A stretch of DNA of 64,000 bases from CAWATZ01 sp963784995. GTDB taxonomy: Bacteria > Planctomycetota > Planctomycetia > Gemmatales > Gemmataceae. This document shows positions 34,377 to 43,589 of this stretch, piece by piece. The stretch spans positions 1-64,000 of the forward strand of contig CAWATZ010000012.1 in NCBI GenBank assembly GCA_963784995.1, read 5' to 3'. A model generated the notes under the pieces. The model was not told where the DNA came from. It searched no databases and worked only from the letters and a program-made list of their open reading frames with translations. Position 1 is the stretch's first letter. Every line of letters begins with the position of its first letter. Position numbers and translations under genes: made by a program.

Positions 34377-35096
34377 TCATTTCGGCCCCAGCCAGGGGAG
34401 CAAGACGATGCCGAGGAAGTCTTGCAGGAAGTGCATCACCATGGGAGCCAGCAGGCTGCCGCGCCACAGGTAGACGAGGGCAAAGACGGCCCCCATGACG
34501 CCAACCGTCACCAGCCCGGAGGTTCCCTCGTAGCCGTGGCCCAGCGCAAAGATCACCGAGGACAGCACCACGGCCGCCGTCGTGCTGCGCAGCACGGCCT
34601 GGAAGCGCAGCAGCAGATAGCCGCGGAAGATGGTCTCCTCGGCCAGCGCGACGACCGTGACCAGGCCCAGGCCCAGCAGGGCTTCACCCGGGCCGCGGGC
34701 CTCCAGGTAAGGCAGCGGCGTGGCGGGTGCGGACAGGCCGGCGCGCCGCAACTCCAGCTCCAGAAAGGCCGCGCCAAAGAAGAGCGGGACAAAGCAAACG
34801 CCGCCCACGATCAGTTCGCGCAGCGGGTGCCGCCAGCTCCAGCCGATGCGGACCAGCGGCTCGCCATTGCGCCACAGGAAGAACAGGATCAAGCTGACCA
34901 GGCCCACATCCCGAAAGATCGTGGCCACGGCCACCAGCACAAAGCTCAGCTGGCCTTGCCGGACCGCGAACAGCGACAGGGCCAGCGACGGGACGATCAG
35001 CAAGAGAAAGACGCCGACTTCCACGCCCTGCTCTTTCAAGCCGGAGCTGGCCGTGCTTGCGATTGCTGGCGGGCCCTCCAAATCGATCCTTTGCAT
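34377..35096 (-). CDS. CPBP family intramembrane metalloprotease (Rce1/CAAX-like)
   Basis: 239 residues, seven to eight hydrophobic segments. The three conserved motifs of the ABI/CPBP family are present: EETIFRGYL (the catalytic Glu pair), FALGHGYEG (His) and a final H in APMVMHFLQDFLG. Members cleave or bind prenylated or other membrane-embedded peptides; in bacteria many protect against self-made bacteriocins or act in membrane stress. GGGAGA before the ATG. It lies beside a second membrane-associated protease, so the region may handle membrane protein quality. Confidence 0.82.
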   Translation of the reverse strand: MQRIDLEGPPAIASTASSGLKEQGVEVGVFLLLIVPSLALSLFAVRQGQLSFVLVAVATIFRDVGLVSLILFFLWRNGEPLVRIGWSWRHPLRELIVGGVCFVPLFFGAAFLELELRRAGLSAPATPLPYLEARGPGEALLGLGLVTVVALAEETIFRGYLLLRFQAVLRSTTAAVVLSSVIFALGHGYEGTSGLVTVGVMGAVFALVYLWRGSLLAPMVMHFLQDFLGIVLLPWLGPK

Positions 35097-35194
35097 GCGT
35101 CACTCTCCCGCGGGGCACACGGTATCAGCTCCCACGCCAGGGCCGGGCCAATCACCCGGCCACCCATGCCCAGCATGCTTCCACCCCTTTCGGG

Positions 35195-36049
35195 TTACCT
35201 GGGCTGGTTCTGTCCTCTGCCCTCCGAGGCCGGAGGGCCGTAGGGGATCGGAACGTACTGGACCGAGGGCTGCCGGCGAAGCGGTTGCGGGAACAGCGCC
35301 ATCAATTCGTAGATCTCGTCAGGCATCGTCGTGGTTACCGGCAGCCCCAGCTCCTGGGCCTGCCGGCAACCGATGGGATGATCGTGGGTCCAGGTTCCTT
35401 GACTGAGCTTGTCCGCCAGGGCGGCGGCCTTGTCCTCCGGCATCCGGGCGCCCAGAAGTTCCACCACCTCCGCCCGGATCTGGTGCAAGGCTTTTTCCGC
35501 CATGTCGGCGTAGATGAGGGTTTGGTCGTCGATCTCGTTGATCGCTTTTTCCTTGACGACCTTGAGCAGCGAAGCCGCGGGGTATTCCCCCAGCTGCGGA
35601 TCAACGGGGCCCAGGACGGCATGGGAGTCCATGACGATTTCGTTGGCGGCCAGGGCCAGCAAGGTGCCGCCGGACATGGCGTAGTGCGGCACGAAAACCG
35701 TGACCTTGGCCTTCCGCGATTGCATGGCGCGGGCAATTTGCAGGGTCGCCAGCACCAGCCCGCCCGGAGTATGCAGCACAATGTCCAGAGGGACGTTCTC
35801 GTCGGTCAGGCGGATGGCGTGGATGACCTCCTCGGCGTCCTCGATGTCGATGTAGCGGAACACGGGAATGCCCAGCAAGCTGATCGTTTCCTGGCGGTGG
35901 ACCAGAAGGATCAGCCGGCTGCCGCGCTGCCGTTCAATGCGGCGCATCAGACGCAGGCGGGCCCAGTCCAGCGACCGCTGCCGCAGCCAGGGAATGACCA
36001 TCGTGAAGATCAGGAAGATCCAGAACAGGTCACTGAGATTGGCGCTCAT
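35195..36049 (-). CDS. membrane-anchored serine protease, SDH_sah / ClpP-fold family
   Basis: 284 residues. One N-terminal membrane helix (LSDLFWIFLIFTMVIPW) anchors a crotonase/ClpP-fold domain: IDIEDAEEVIHAIRLT, LHTPGGLVLATLQIARAM (oxyanion-like loop) and HYAMSGGTLLALAANEIVMD with the expected nucleophile Ser and MDSHAVLGPVDPQLG. It matches the PF01972-type serine dehydrogenase proteinases, which are related to SppA. It would act at the cytoplasmic side of the membrane. AAAGGAG precedes the ATG. Confidence 0.75.
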   Translation of the reverse strand: MSANLSDLFWIFLIFTMVIPWLRQRSLDWARLRLMRRIERQRGSRLILLVHRQETISLLGIPVFRYIDIEDAEEVIHAIRLTDENVPLDIVLHTPGGLVLATLQIARAMQSRKAKVTVFVPHYAMSGGTLLALAANEIVMDSHAVLGPVDPQLGEYPAASLLKVVKEKAINEIDDQTLIYADMAEKALHQIRAEVVELLGARMPEDKAAALADKLSQGTWTHDHPIGCRQAQELGLPVTTTMPDEIYELMALFPQPLRRQPSVQYVPIPYGPPASEGRGQNQPR

Positions 36050-36116
36050 GCGCTTGGCTCCTTTGCCAGCGTGCCCGTGAGGCGGTTTGAGGAAAATCGT
36101 TGGTCCGCCCTCCTTC

Positions 36117-36245
36117 CCGTGGGTGCGCTGCGCGACCCACGGCTGGGCTATGCAACCCCTTCGGGGTAGGAAGACAACGAGAGCCCGGTTTTCTACCCCG
36201 AAGGGGTTGCCTATCTCAGCCGTGGGTCGCGCAGCGCACCCACGG
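36117..36245. repeat. ~129-bp inverted repeat with ~55-bp arms
   Basis: The arms start CCGTGGGTGCGCTGCGCGAC (36117) and end with its complement at 36245; inside, CAACCCCTTCGGGGTAG is matched by CTACCCCGAAGGGGTTG. The central loop is about 16 bases. It fills the 230-base gap upstream of the membrane protease. Confidence 0.8.
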
Positions 36246-36283
36246 GCACTGACGTCCTCGCCGGGGTAACGTCCTCCCAGATC

Positions 36284-38875
36284 TCACGGCACCGGGCATG
36301 GTTCCGCGCCCCAGATGTCGGCGGCATATTCCGCGATGGCGCGGTCGCTGGAGAACTTGCCGGAGCTGCCCACATTCAGGATCGCCTTGCGCGCCCAGGC
36401 ATCCTGGTCCTGGTACAGTGAACTCACTTTCGCCTGCGTGCCGGCATAGGAAGTCAGGTCCGCCAGGTGCATGAAGAAATCGCCGCGTGCCAGCAGCGTG
36501 TCCAGGATGGGGCGGAAGATGTCCCGTTCGTTGGGGCTGAAGTGGTTGACGGCGATCAGGTCGAGGGCCTGGCGCGTCTCGGGCTCGTGGTCGTAATGCC
36601 AGCGCGGGTTGTACCAGCTCCGGTTGCCGGCCACCTGTTCTGCCGTCAAACCAAAGAGGAACAAGTTCTCCTCGCCGGCCTCCTGGGCCATCTCGATGGT
36701 GGCTCCGTCGCGAGTGCCGACCGTCAGGGCGCCGTTCATCATGAACTTCATGTTGCTGGTGCCGCTGGCCTCGTAACCGGCCGTCGAGATCTGCTCCGAC
36801 ACGTCGCTGGCAGGGATCAGCCGCTCCGCCAGGGTGACGCGGTAGTCGGGCAGGAACAGCACCTTGAGCCGGCCCCGCACCGCCGGATCGCTGTCGATCA
36901 CCGCGGCGATGTTGCTGATGAACTTGATAATCAGTTTGGCCAGCTGGTATGCCGGAGCCGCCTTGCCGGCGAAGAAAAAGGTCCGGGCCGGCACGTCCAT
37001 TTTCGGATCCTGGCGCAGACGGTTGTAGAGGATGATGACGTGCAGGGCGTTCAGCAGCTGGCGCTTGTACTCGTGAATGCGTTTGATCTGGCTGTCGAAG
37101 ATCGATTCCGGATCGACCGTTTGCCCCGTGGTCGATTGCAGCCAGTCGGCGAAGCGTCCCTTGGCGGCCTGTTTGGCCTGGCGGAAACGTGCCCGGAACT
37201 CGGAGTCCTCCGCCAGCGGCAGCAGCTTGCGGAGCTGGCTCAGGTCGGTGATCCAGGTGTCGCCAATGGCCTCGGTGATGAGCTGGGCCAGCCCCGGGTT
37301 GGCCAGCAGCAGCCAGCGCCGCGGCGTCACGCCGTTGGTCTTGTTGCTGAAGCGGTCGGGGAACGTCTCGGCGAAGTCCTTCACGGTCCGGGTGCGCAGC
37401 AGTTCGGTGTGGAGGGCGGCGACGCCGTTGGTGCTGTGCGTGCCGACGAGGGCCAGGTGGGCCATGCGCACTTGCTTGACCGGTTTGTCCTCGATCAGGC
37501 TCATGCGCTGCACCCGCGCGTCATCCCTGGGATAACGGGCCCGGACATCGTTCAGGAAGCGGCGGTTGATCTCGTAGATGATCTCCAGATGGCGCGGCAG
37601 GGCCAGCCCGAACAGCTCGACCGGCCATTTCTCCAGCGCCTCGGGCAGCAGGGTGTGGTTGGTGTAAGCCAGGGTCCGCACGGTCAGGTCCCAGGCCTCG
37701 TCCCAGGCGAGACGGGCCTCGTCCAGCAGGACGCGCATCAGCTCAGCGACGGCCAGTGAAGGATGCGTATCGTTGAGCTGGATGGCGACCTTGTCGGGCA
37801 GGGTGTGCCAGTCGTTGTTGCCGCGGCGGAAGCGGCGCAGGATGTCGGCCAGCGAGCAGGCCACCAGGAAGTATTCCTGGAGGAAGCGCAAATGCTTGCC
37901 GGCCGAGGTGGCGTCATCGGGGTAAAGGACGCGGGTCAGGTTCTCGGCCAGGACCTTGTCATGGACGGCCCCGAAGAAATCGCCGTGGTTGAACTCGTTC
38001 AGATCGAAGTAGTCCGGCGAGGCGGCCTGCCACAGACGCAAGGTGTTGATGGTCTTGCCCCCGTAGCCGACCACCGGCCGATCGCAGGGAATGCCCCGCA
38101 ACGTCGCCGGATGGCAGGGTGCCAGGCGCGCTCCCCCTTGTTCAAACTCCAGGGCGCAGCTGATGCGGGCCTCCACGGCTTCGCTCGGCCGGACGACTTC
38201 CCAGGGGTCGGGGCGGCGCAGCCAGTTGTCGGGACGTTCGACCTGGTAGCCGTCCTTGATCTCCTGCCGAAACATGCCGTACTCGTAGCGCAGACCATAG
38301 CCCATGGCCGGGAGCTGGAGCGTGGCCAGCGAATCGAGGAAACAGGCGGCCAGCCGGCCCAGGCCGCCATTGCCCAGGCCCGCGTCCGGCTCCACGTCGG
38401 CGAGCCGGGCCAGGTCCAGCCCTTCACGCTCCATCCTGCCGCGGACCAGCGGCTCGACCTGCAGGTTGGCGACGTTGCTGAGCAGCGACCGCCCGAGGAG
38501 GAACTCCAGGGAAAGATAGTAGACGCGCTTGGGGTCCTCCCGATCGTAGGTTTGCTGTGTCTTGAGCCAGCGCTGGGTCAGCAGGTCCCGGAGCGCGCGG
38601 GCCAGCGCCTCGAAGCGCTCCTGGTCGCTGGCCCGCTTGGGATCGACCACGTGGTCGAAGACCAGGTGCCGCTCGTAGGAGGCATTCTCGTCGCCCGAGA
38701 AACAGACCGGCCCGCACTCGTAGCGCTCCAGTGCCTCGGCTTCCTGCTGGTCGCTCGAAGAGGAGGCCGTTGTGGAGGCGGTTTTCCGAGGCGCGGCTGA
38801 CCTTGCCCGCGGTTTCTTCGGGGGAGCCGGGTCGGACGGGTTGTTCGCATCAGGTGTCGCTTTTTTCCGCGCCAT
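36284..38875 (-). CDS. glgP: glycogen phosphorylase
   Basis: 863 residues from an ATG with AAGGAG; an upstream in-frame start at 38911 lacks such a site. An unusual N-terminal 50 residues are Lys/Ala/Pro/Ser-rich. The rest follows the phosphorylase family: NGGLGRLAACFLDSLATLQL, IQLNDTHPSLAVAELMR, HTLLPEALEKWP, RIHEYKRQLLNALH, and the pyridoxal phosphate lysine motif EASGTSNMKFMMNGALTVGT. It releases glucose 1-phosphate from glycogen, which is used on starvation. It is not beside other glycogen genes; the link here is to stress genes on both sides. Confidence 0.95.
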   Translation of the reverse strand: MARKKATPDANNPSDPAPPKKPRARSAAPRKTASTTASSSSDQQEAEALERYECGPVCFSGDENASYERHLVFDHVVDPKRASDQERFEALARALRDLLTQRWLKTQQTYDREDPKRVYYLSLEFLLGRSLLSNVANLQVEPLVRGRMEREGLDLARLADVEPDAGLGNGGLGRLAACFLDSLATLQLPAMGYGLRYEYGMFRQEIKDGYQVERPDNWLRRPDPWEVVRPSEAVEARISCALEFEQGGARLAPCHPATLRGIPCDRPVVGYGGKTINTLRLWQAASPDYFDLNEFNHGDFFGAVHDKVLAENLTRVLYPDDATSAGKHLRFLQEYFLVACSLADILRRFRRGNNDWHTLPDKVAIQLNDTHPSLAVAELMRVLLDEARLAWDEAWDLTVRTLAYTNHTLLPEALEKWPVELFGLALPRHLEIIYEINRRFLNDVRARYPRDDARVQRMSLIEDKPVKQVRMAHLALVGTHSTNGVAALHTELLRTRTVKDFAETFPDRFSNKTNGVTPRRWLLLANPGLAQLITEAIGDTWITDLSQLRKLLPLAEDSEFRARFRQAKQAAKGRFADWLQSTTGQTVDPESIFDSQIKRIHEYKRQLLNALHVIILYNRLRQDPKMDVPARTFFFAGKAAPAYQLAKLIIKFISNIAAVIDSDPAVRGRLKVLFLPDYRVTLAERLIPASDVSEQISTAGYEASGTSNMKFMMNGALTVGTRDGATIEMAQEAGEENLFLFGLTAEQVAGNRSWYNPRWHYDHEPETRQALDLIAVNHFSPNERDIFRPILDTLLARGDFFMHLADLTSYAGTQAKVSSLYQDQDAWARKAILNVGSSGKFSSDRAIAEYAADIWGAEPCPVP

Positions 38876-39128
38876 GGTCAAACTCCTTGCGAAAGACTGT
38901 GATGGACCCACAAGAGGAAGGGTGTTGTCTGCCGCTACTCGGCCAGTACGGGACGGGTCTTCATCGTTTCCGCGATCTCTCGGACCTTGGTGTCAGCGAA
39001 GGGTCCTTGACACGGATACCTCCTCGGATGATTGGGCCGGAGATTGCTTGTCCCGCGGTCGTTTTACCGCCCTGATGTCCTCAAGTCCAGCGCCGGCTCA
39101 CCAGAGAGGCTGTTTCAGCCCTGCCTGG

Positions 39129-39195
39129 AAGATGACAAGGTGACAAGGTGACAAGGTGACAAAAGCAGGTGTCTTCTGTCACCTTGTCACGGTGC
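39129..39195. repeat. tandem GACAAGGT array with inverted partner, copy 2
   Basis: Three tandem GACAAGGT units from 39133, a loop with AAAGCAGGTGTCTTC, then GTCACCTTGTCAC. Same sequence and architecture as 18675-18753. It lies 2 bases from the HdeD-2 stop, in the 322-base gap that also holds the glgP leader. Confidence 0.8.
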
Positions 39196-39197
39196 CC

Positions 39198-39755
39198 TCA
39201 ATGTGACGGAGGTCTGTTCCTCATGCTCAACCAGCGCAACCGGAGCCCCAGGATCAGCAGGAGCCCCCCAAAGGCCATCACGTAGACCCCGAGGAGCCAG
39301 ATGGCCGCCGGGGGTTCCGTCATCCCCGACCCAATCACGACCAATCCGAAGACGAGCGACAGGATGCCGGCCAGGCCCAGGCCCACACACCCGGTGAATT
39401 GCCAGCGGATCCGGATGGCCTCGGCCAGTTCGATGAGACCGCGGACGATGGCCCAGCCGCCGATCAGGTAGAGCAAGCCCCAGCGAGTCAAGGAGGGACA
39501 GTAGAAGCTCAGGGCACCCGCTCCCAGGCTGGCAATCCCCGCAAGAGCGATCGGCCAGGGGGACACGCCTTCCTCCTCCCCGGCCATCGCCATGGCCAGG
39601 GTGAAGACCCCATCCAGAAAGGCGTAGCCCCCGAACACCAGGAACAGTGTATCCCGAGTGATGCCCGGCCAGAAGAGGGTCAGGGCCCCAAAAAGGAGCG
39701 CCAGGCCCCCCCGTTGCAGCAGCAGGGTCCAGGAAAGAGGGAGTTTGAAGGCCAT
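39198..39755 (-). CDS. HdeD/DUF308 family membrane protein 2
   Basis: 185 residues from an ATG at 39755 with GGAGA upstream; an upstream start (39797) would add 14 residues that do not align with the paralogue. Like HdeD-1 at 20814 it begins with LSWTLLLQRGGLALLFGALT and continues with the same three helix pairs (GYAFLDGVFTLAMAMAGEEE; LAGIASLGAGALSFYCP; VGLGLAGILSLVFGLVVIG). The two genes also share a promoter-like sequence upstream (39836-39850). Expected role is envelope stress resistance, by family. Confidence 0.8.
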   Translation of the reverse strand: MAFKLPLSWTLLLQRGGLALLFGALTLFWPGITRDTLFLVFGGYAFLDGVFTLAMAMAGEEEGVSPWPIALAGIASLGAGALSFYCPSLTRWGLLYLIGGWAIVRGLIELAEAIRIRWQFTGCVGLGLAGILSLVFGLVVIGSGMTEPPAAIWLLGVYVMAFGGLLLILGLRLRWLSMRNRPPSH

Positions 39756-39835
39756 GGCCCGTCTCCGGTCGCTTCTGAGCAGTTGGGACAATCCCATTTA
39801 AAGCTCTCAACCAAGGAACCTCAAGACGACAAGGA

Positions 39836-39850
39836 GCAAAATCCAAGCCA
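39836..39850 (-). promoter_or_regulatory. candidate sigma-54 promoter of hdeD-2
   Basis: On the minus strand TGGCTT-GGATT-TTGC, i.e. the same TTGGCYTGGAWTTTGC found before hdeD-1. The HdeD-2 start is about 80 bases after it. Confidence 0.5.
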
Positions 39851-39903
39851 ATGGCCTTCCTTGTAATTGATTATCCGCGAGACGGGCGCAGTTTGGAGGG
39901 CCG

Positions 39904-39951
39904 GCCAAAGCGGAGGCCAGCCTGCCGGCCGGAGCGCACGCAGGCGTGCGG
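39904..39951. repeat. 48-bp GC palindromic repeat, copy 1
   Basis: GCCAAAGCGGAGGCC followed by two short palindromes (GCCTGCCGGCCGG and CGCACGCAGGCGTGCG). One base differs from 47715-47762. Confidence 0.8.
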
Positions 39952-39982
39952 AGGCCGGGCGCGATTCTCTTGCCGAAGTCAG

Positions 39983-41012
39983 TCAGCTCCTTGACGGGCC
40001 CCCGCGCGTCCCGTGGGGGTCGGGCTTGTAAGAAGTCACGACCTGCAAGTAATTGACACGCTCGAAGACAGCCGGATCAGCGACCGCGCGCCGGCTCAGC
40101 TGGCCTTGAATCTCGCGGACCGACTTCCAGCCGTTACTCTCCAGCCAGCGCCTCAGGTCATGGCGGACGCTGTCCAGGTAGGCAATGCCGTTCTGCATCA
40201 GCGCCGAGGTCATCATGACCACCCGGGCCCCCGCCAGCAGCGCCTTGACGACGTCGTAGACGTCATGCACTCCGCCCGTGGCTGCCAGGTCCGCCCGCAC
40301 GTGCCCGAAGAGGGTGGCCACCCAGTGCAAGCGCAGACGCAGCTCCTGAGAGGTGCTCAGGTCCAGGGTCGGCGTGATGGCCCGCTCGTAGACGTTGATG
40401 TCCGGCTGGTAAAAGCGGTTGAACAGCACCAGGCCATTGGCGCCCGCCTGGTCCAGCCGCCAGGCCAGGTTCGGCAGCGACGTGAAATACGGGCTGAGCT
40501 TCACGGCCACCGGAATGCGGACGCTGGCCTTGATGAGGCTGACCAGGTCGACGTATTTCTGCTCCAGGGTGGCGCTGGTGACCTCGGGGGAAGTGGGGAC
40601 GTCGTAGACGTTCAGCTCCAGGGCATCGGCCCCGGCGGCTTCGATCTCCCGAGCGTAGTTGACCCAGCTGCCCGGCGAGGTCGCGTTGAGACTGGCGATG
40701 ATCGGGACCCTGGCCGCCGCCTTGGCCTGCCGGACGTGTTCCAGGTAGCCCTTCGGCCCGAAGTTGTAACTCGCCAGGGCAGGCGGCGTCGCGGCTTCCG
40801 GGCCGCCTTGCTGTTCCGGAGACGGCGCGGGCGCCTGGCCCTCGGGCCTCGCGGTCAGTTGCTCTTCAAAGAGGGATTCCAGGACCACAGCCCCGGCTCC
40901 CGCGTACTCCATCTTTTCGATCTGCGCGACGTCGTGGGACAGGGGCGAGGCGGAAACGACCAGGGGAGTGGCGAGCGAGAGCCCCAGATAACGTGGTAGA
41001 GAGGTCGGTCAT
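39983..41012 (-). CDS. dihydroorotate dehydrogenase-like flavoprotein (frameshift near 40993)
   Basis: Reading from an ATG at 41012 (GGAGG upstream) the protein begins MTDLST; one base later the frame must shift for RYLGLSLATPLVVSASPL to follow, which is the standard family start. The main body is open from 40912: MEYAGAGAVVLESLFEEQ, VPIIASLNATSPGSWV, EINVYDVPTS-like loop, VAVKLSPYFT, LVLFNRFYQPDIN and GGVHDVYDVVKALLAGA (phosphate/FMN binding). About 340 residues. This group is annotated as dihydroorotate dehydrogenase-like but usually lacks a pyrimidine context, as here; it is often found with stress or energy genes. A likely extra base near 40993 explains the shift. Confidence 0.75.
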
Positions 41013-41067
41013 TGGTTTTCCTCCATTCGAGTGTTCCAGTGTGCTGTCCCGACGTGTACCCCAAGAA

Positions 41068-41125
41068 AATCATATCCCCCTGACACTCATGGTCCAGCCG
41101 GACCACAAGTGTCAGGGGGATGTGA
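41068..41125. repeat. 58-bp inverted repeat between regulator and DHODH-like genes
   Basis: ATCATATCCCCCTGACACT (41068-41086) is matched by AGTGTCAGGGGGATGTGAT (41107-41125) with two mismatches; a small GGTCC/GGACC stem is in the loop. It lies between two minus-strand genes and may be a terminator or operator. Confidence 0.7.
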
Positions 41126-41155
41126 TCGTGTCGCCGGTGACGTGAAATGGCTTTC

Positions 41156-42556
41156 TCACGACGCCTCGGCGGGAGCATCGGCTTTCTCATCGACCGGGAG
41201 CAGGTCATGTTTTTTCACAAGCCGATAGAGGGCGCGCCGGCTGATGCCGAGGAGCTTCGCCGCATGGACCTTGTTGCCTGCCGCCTGGTGCAGCGCTTGC
41301 TGCACAACACGCCGCTCCTGCTCGTCCAGGCTGAGCGAATCCGGGTGGCCCGATTCCACAGGGGTGCGTGCGGGATGCATCCCGTCCGGCAGATCGTCCA
41401 GGGTGATGAGGGCCTCCTCGGCCAGGATCTGGGCCCGCTCCAGCACGTTGGCCAGTTCGCGGACGTTGCCGGGCCAGGCATAGTCCAGCAGGGCCTGCAT
41501 GGCGTCACTGCGGATCCGGCAGCGTGCCTTGCCGTACTGGCGCGTCGTCAGGAAGTGCTCGATCAGTGAAGGGATGTCCTCCCGGCGTTTCTGGAGCGGG
41601 GGCAGGTCGATCGTGACCACGCTGAGGCGGTAGTACAGGTCCTCGCGGAATCGGCCGGCCTTCTGTTCCGCTTCCAGCGGCTTGTTCGTGGCCGCGATGA
41701 TCCGGGCATTGGTGTGCCGTTCCTTGGTGCCGCCGACCCGGCGGTAATTGCGGTCGTCCAGCACCCGCAGCAGCTTGGCCTGCACCGCGGGAGACATCTC
41801 GGCGACCTCGTCGATGAACAGGGTGCCCCCTTCAGCCACCTCCAGGAGGCCGGGCTTGGTTTGCTGCGCCCCGTGAAGGCCCCCTTTTCGTGGCCGAACA
41901 GCTCGCTTTCCAGCAAGGATTCCTGCAGGGCGGCACAGTTGACGGTGACCAGCGGTCCGTCGCGCCGGTCGCTGTTGTGGTGCAGGGCGCGGGCGACCAG
42001 TTCCTTGCCGGTCCCGCTCGGACCGCGGACCAGGACCGTCGCCTCGGCGGGGGCCACCTTCTCGATCAGCTGCACCACGTGCCGCATGGCCGGGCCCAAG
42101 CCGATCAGCTGGTAGCGTGGCGACTCATAACTAAGCCGCCCGACGTACTGGCGCAGCCGGACGTTTTCCTGACGCAGCCGGCGCACGCCCATGGCGCGGG
42201 TCAGGATGGGCAGGATGGTCTGCCGGTCGAAGGGTTTGAGGAGGTAATCGAAGGCGCCGGCCTTCATGGCCTCGACGGCGCTGGGGATCGACCCCTGCCC
42301 GGTCATGATGATGCCGACCAGGTTCGGGTCGTGCTCCAGGGCCTTGTGGAGCACCTGGATGCCGTCCATGCGCGGCATCATCAGGTCGCACAGCAGCACG
42401 TCGAAATCCTGCTTCCCCAGCAGACTGGAGTCCCTCCGCGCCGCTGGTCGCTTCCGTCGTCTCGTAACCTTCCGAGGCCAGCGTCTCGCTCAGGGCGCTC
42501 TTCAGCTCGACCTCATCGTCCACGATAAGCAGCCGGCCCTGTGTTGTTGCACTCAT
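41156..42556 (-). CDS. NtrC-type sigma-54-dependent response regulator (frameshifts near 42425 and 41870)
   Basis: Three domains. Receiver: LLIVDDEVELKSALSETL with the acidic pocket, then in the next frame FDVLLCDLMMPRMDG with the phosphorylated Asp, and a Lys in DYLLKPFDR. AAA+ domain: GPSGTGKELVARALHHNS (Walker A), ELFGHEKGAFTG (the sigma-54-contact GAFTGA, split by the second shift), then GGTLFIDEVAEMS (Walker B) and PGNVRELANVLERAQ. C-terminal Fis-type helix-turn-helix: AAKLLGISRRALYRLVKKH. The second shift lies in a run of four C/G, typical of an indel error. It should activate sigma-54 promoters when phosphorylated; its kinase may be the orphan kinase at 48560 or the CheB-CheR hybrids. 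BON and this gene likely form an operon. Confidence 0.85.
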
Positions 42557-42598
42557 CGGTTACTCCCTCCGGCGATGCTTGCCTTCGCTCGGTCGGGC

Positions 42599-42832
42599 TC
42601 AGGACACTTCAATCTCGTTGGCCCGAATCGGGAAGCGGGTCGCGTCCATGACCGCCTGCTGGGCCAGTTGCTTGACGTACCAGGTGTGGGCATGGCCGCG
42701 CAGGACCAGCCCCTGGTCGCGGACGACCAGCTGGAAGTCGTGGACACGCCCGCTCAGCCGGCAGCGGATGTTCTCTTCGATTTGAGCCAGCCCCTCGCGG
42801 GTCGCGGGGTCTGGCTCCCGTTGCTGGTTCAT
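42599..42832 (-). CDS. BON-domain protein
   Basis: 77 residues from an ATG with GGAGG upstream. The whole protein is a BON fold: IEENIRCRLSGRVHDFQLVV, then RDQGLVLRGHAHTWYVKQLA, then AQQAVMDAT and a final IEVS strand. BON domains bind phospholipids or are found in osmotically induced and other envelope proteins. There is no signal peptide, so it is probably cytosolic or membrane-associated. It is 42 bases upstream of the NtrC-type regulator on the same strand. A damaged second copy lies at 48467-48543. Confidence 0.75.
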   Translation of the reverse strand: MNQQREPDPATREGLAQIEENIRCRLSGRVHDFQLVVRDQGLVLRGHAHTWYVKQLAQQAVMDATRFPIRANEIEVS

Positions 42833-42854
42833 GCTGATTCCTCCGGCAGCCCCC

Positions 42855-42902
42855 GTTGTGGCACGGTCCCCCGTTGTGGCACGGTCTCCTGACCGTGCCA
42901 CG
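42855..42902. repeat. GTTGTGGCACGGTC palindrome, one and a half copies
   Basis: A half unit GTTGTGGCACGGTC at 42855-42868 is followed by a full palindrome 42873-42902 (arms GTGGCACGGTC and GACCGTGCCAC). It lies between the BON gene and the next minus-strand gene. Confidence 0.85.
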
Positions 42903-42912
42903 CCGCACTCGT

Positions 42913-43209
42913 TCAGCCCAGACTCCGTCCTCCGGAGTTCGGCTCCACCGGCCGGAGGCCAGCCTCCAGCACCGCCAGGTGACCTGCGATCAGCCGGCGC
43001 AGCAGCTGGCCGATCGTCAACCCCTGCCCAGCTGCGGCTTGTTCCAGGGCCGCGCATTGCCAGCCGGACAGGAGCAAAGGAATCTCCACACAATCATCTT
43101 CCGGACACGAAGATGGGCGCTCCTCCCTGTCCGGGCAGGACCGAGCCGGTGAGCGATTCCCCTCGTCCGTGTTTGGCAGCAAACGCTTCGTGGCTCTCGT
43201 TTCGTTCAT
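42913..43209 (-). CDS. small hypothetical protein, ribbon-helix-helix-like, paralogue 1
   Basis: 98 residues. The N-terminal 40 residues are polar; the conserved part CVEIPLLLSGWQCAALEQAA then AGQGLTIGQLLRRLIAGHLA has one strand and two helices, resembling ribbon-helix-helix DNA-binding proteins. It is clearly paralogous to the gene at 49414. It is divergent from the CheB-CheR hybrid gene and may regulate it, which is inference. The start codon has only a distant GGAG. Confidence 0.5.
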   Translation of the reverse strand: MNETRATKRLLPNTDEGNRSPARSCPDREERPSSCPEDDCVEIPLLLSGWQCAALEQAAAGQGLTIGQLLRRLIAGHLAVLEAGLRPVEPNSGGRSLG

Positions 43210-43438
43210 CGCTGGATGGCAATCTCCATTTGACCTTGTCTCTCACGCCAGGAGTGCAGGAATGAACTCCGTGCGAGAGACCAGGTCCTGGTCTGCCGCG
43301 ATGGGCCCCATTCCATCCATGCCTGGGAAAATGCGTCCGTGCATGCTGACGCGAAATGACGGGTACGTGACAGTATGCAATTCATGCTACCTGCCGCCCG
43401 CCGCTTCTGAAAGTCAGGGCGCGGCCCGACAAATTGAC

Positions 43439-43483
43439 GTAGGGGAAACCCCTACAGCCCGGCTCGCCAGAGCATCCTACAAT
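43439..43483 (+). promoter_or_regulatory. palindromic operator and -10 box of hybrid gene 1
   Basis: GTAGGGGAAACCCCTAC (43439-43455), a perfect 17-bp palindrome, is followed after 22 bases by TACAAT (43478-43483). The same pair with the same spacing stands before the second hybrid gene. There is no good -35, so activator dependence is plausible. Confidence 0.65.
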
Positions 43484-43589
43484 AGCGGCAAAAGACTCGC
43501 CCCGGCGGTCCCAGGTGCTTGCCACAGGGAGCCGAATCGCGCTGGCTTCTCCCCAGGCAAAAGCGGGGCGAGCAATCAGGAAACGTCTC

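Noticed and set aside
42913..43209. RHH-like gene as antitoxin of a toxin-antitoxin pair
   Set aside because: No toxin-like neighbour is present; both paralogues lie alone opposite the sensor hybrids.
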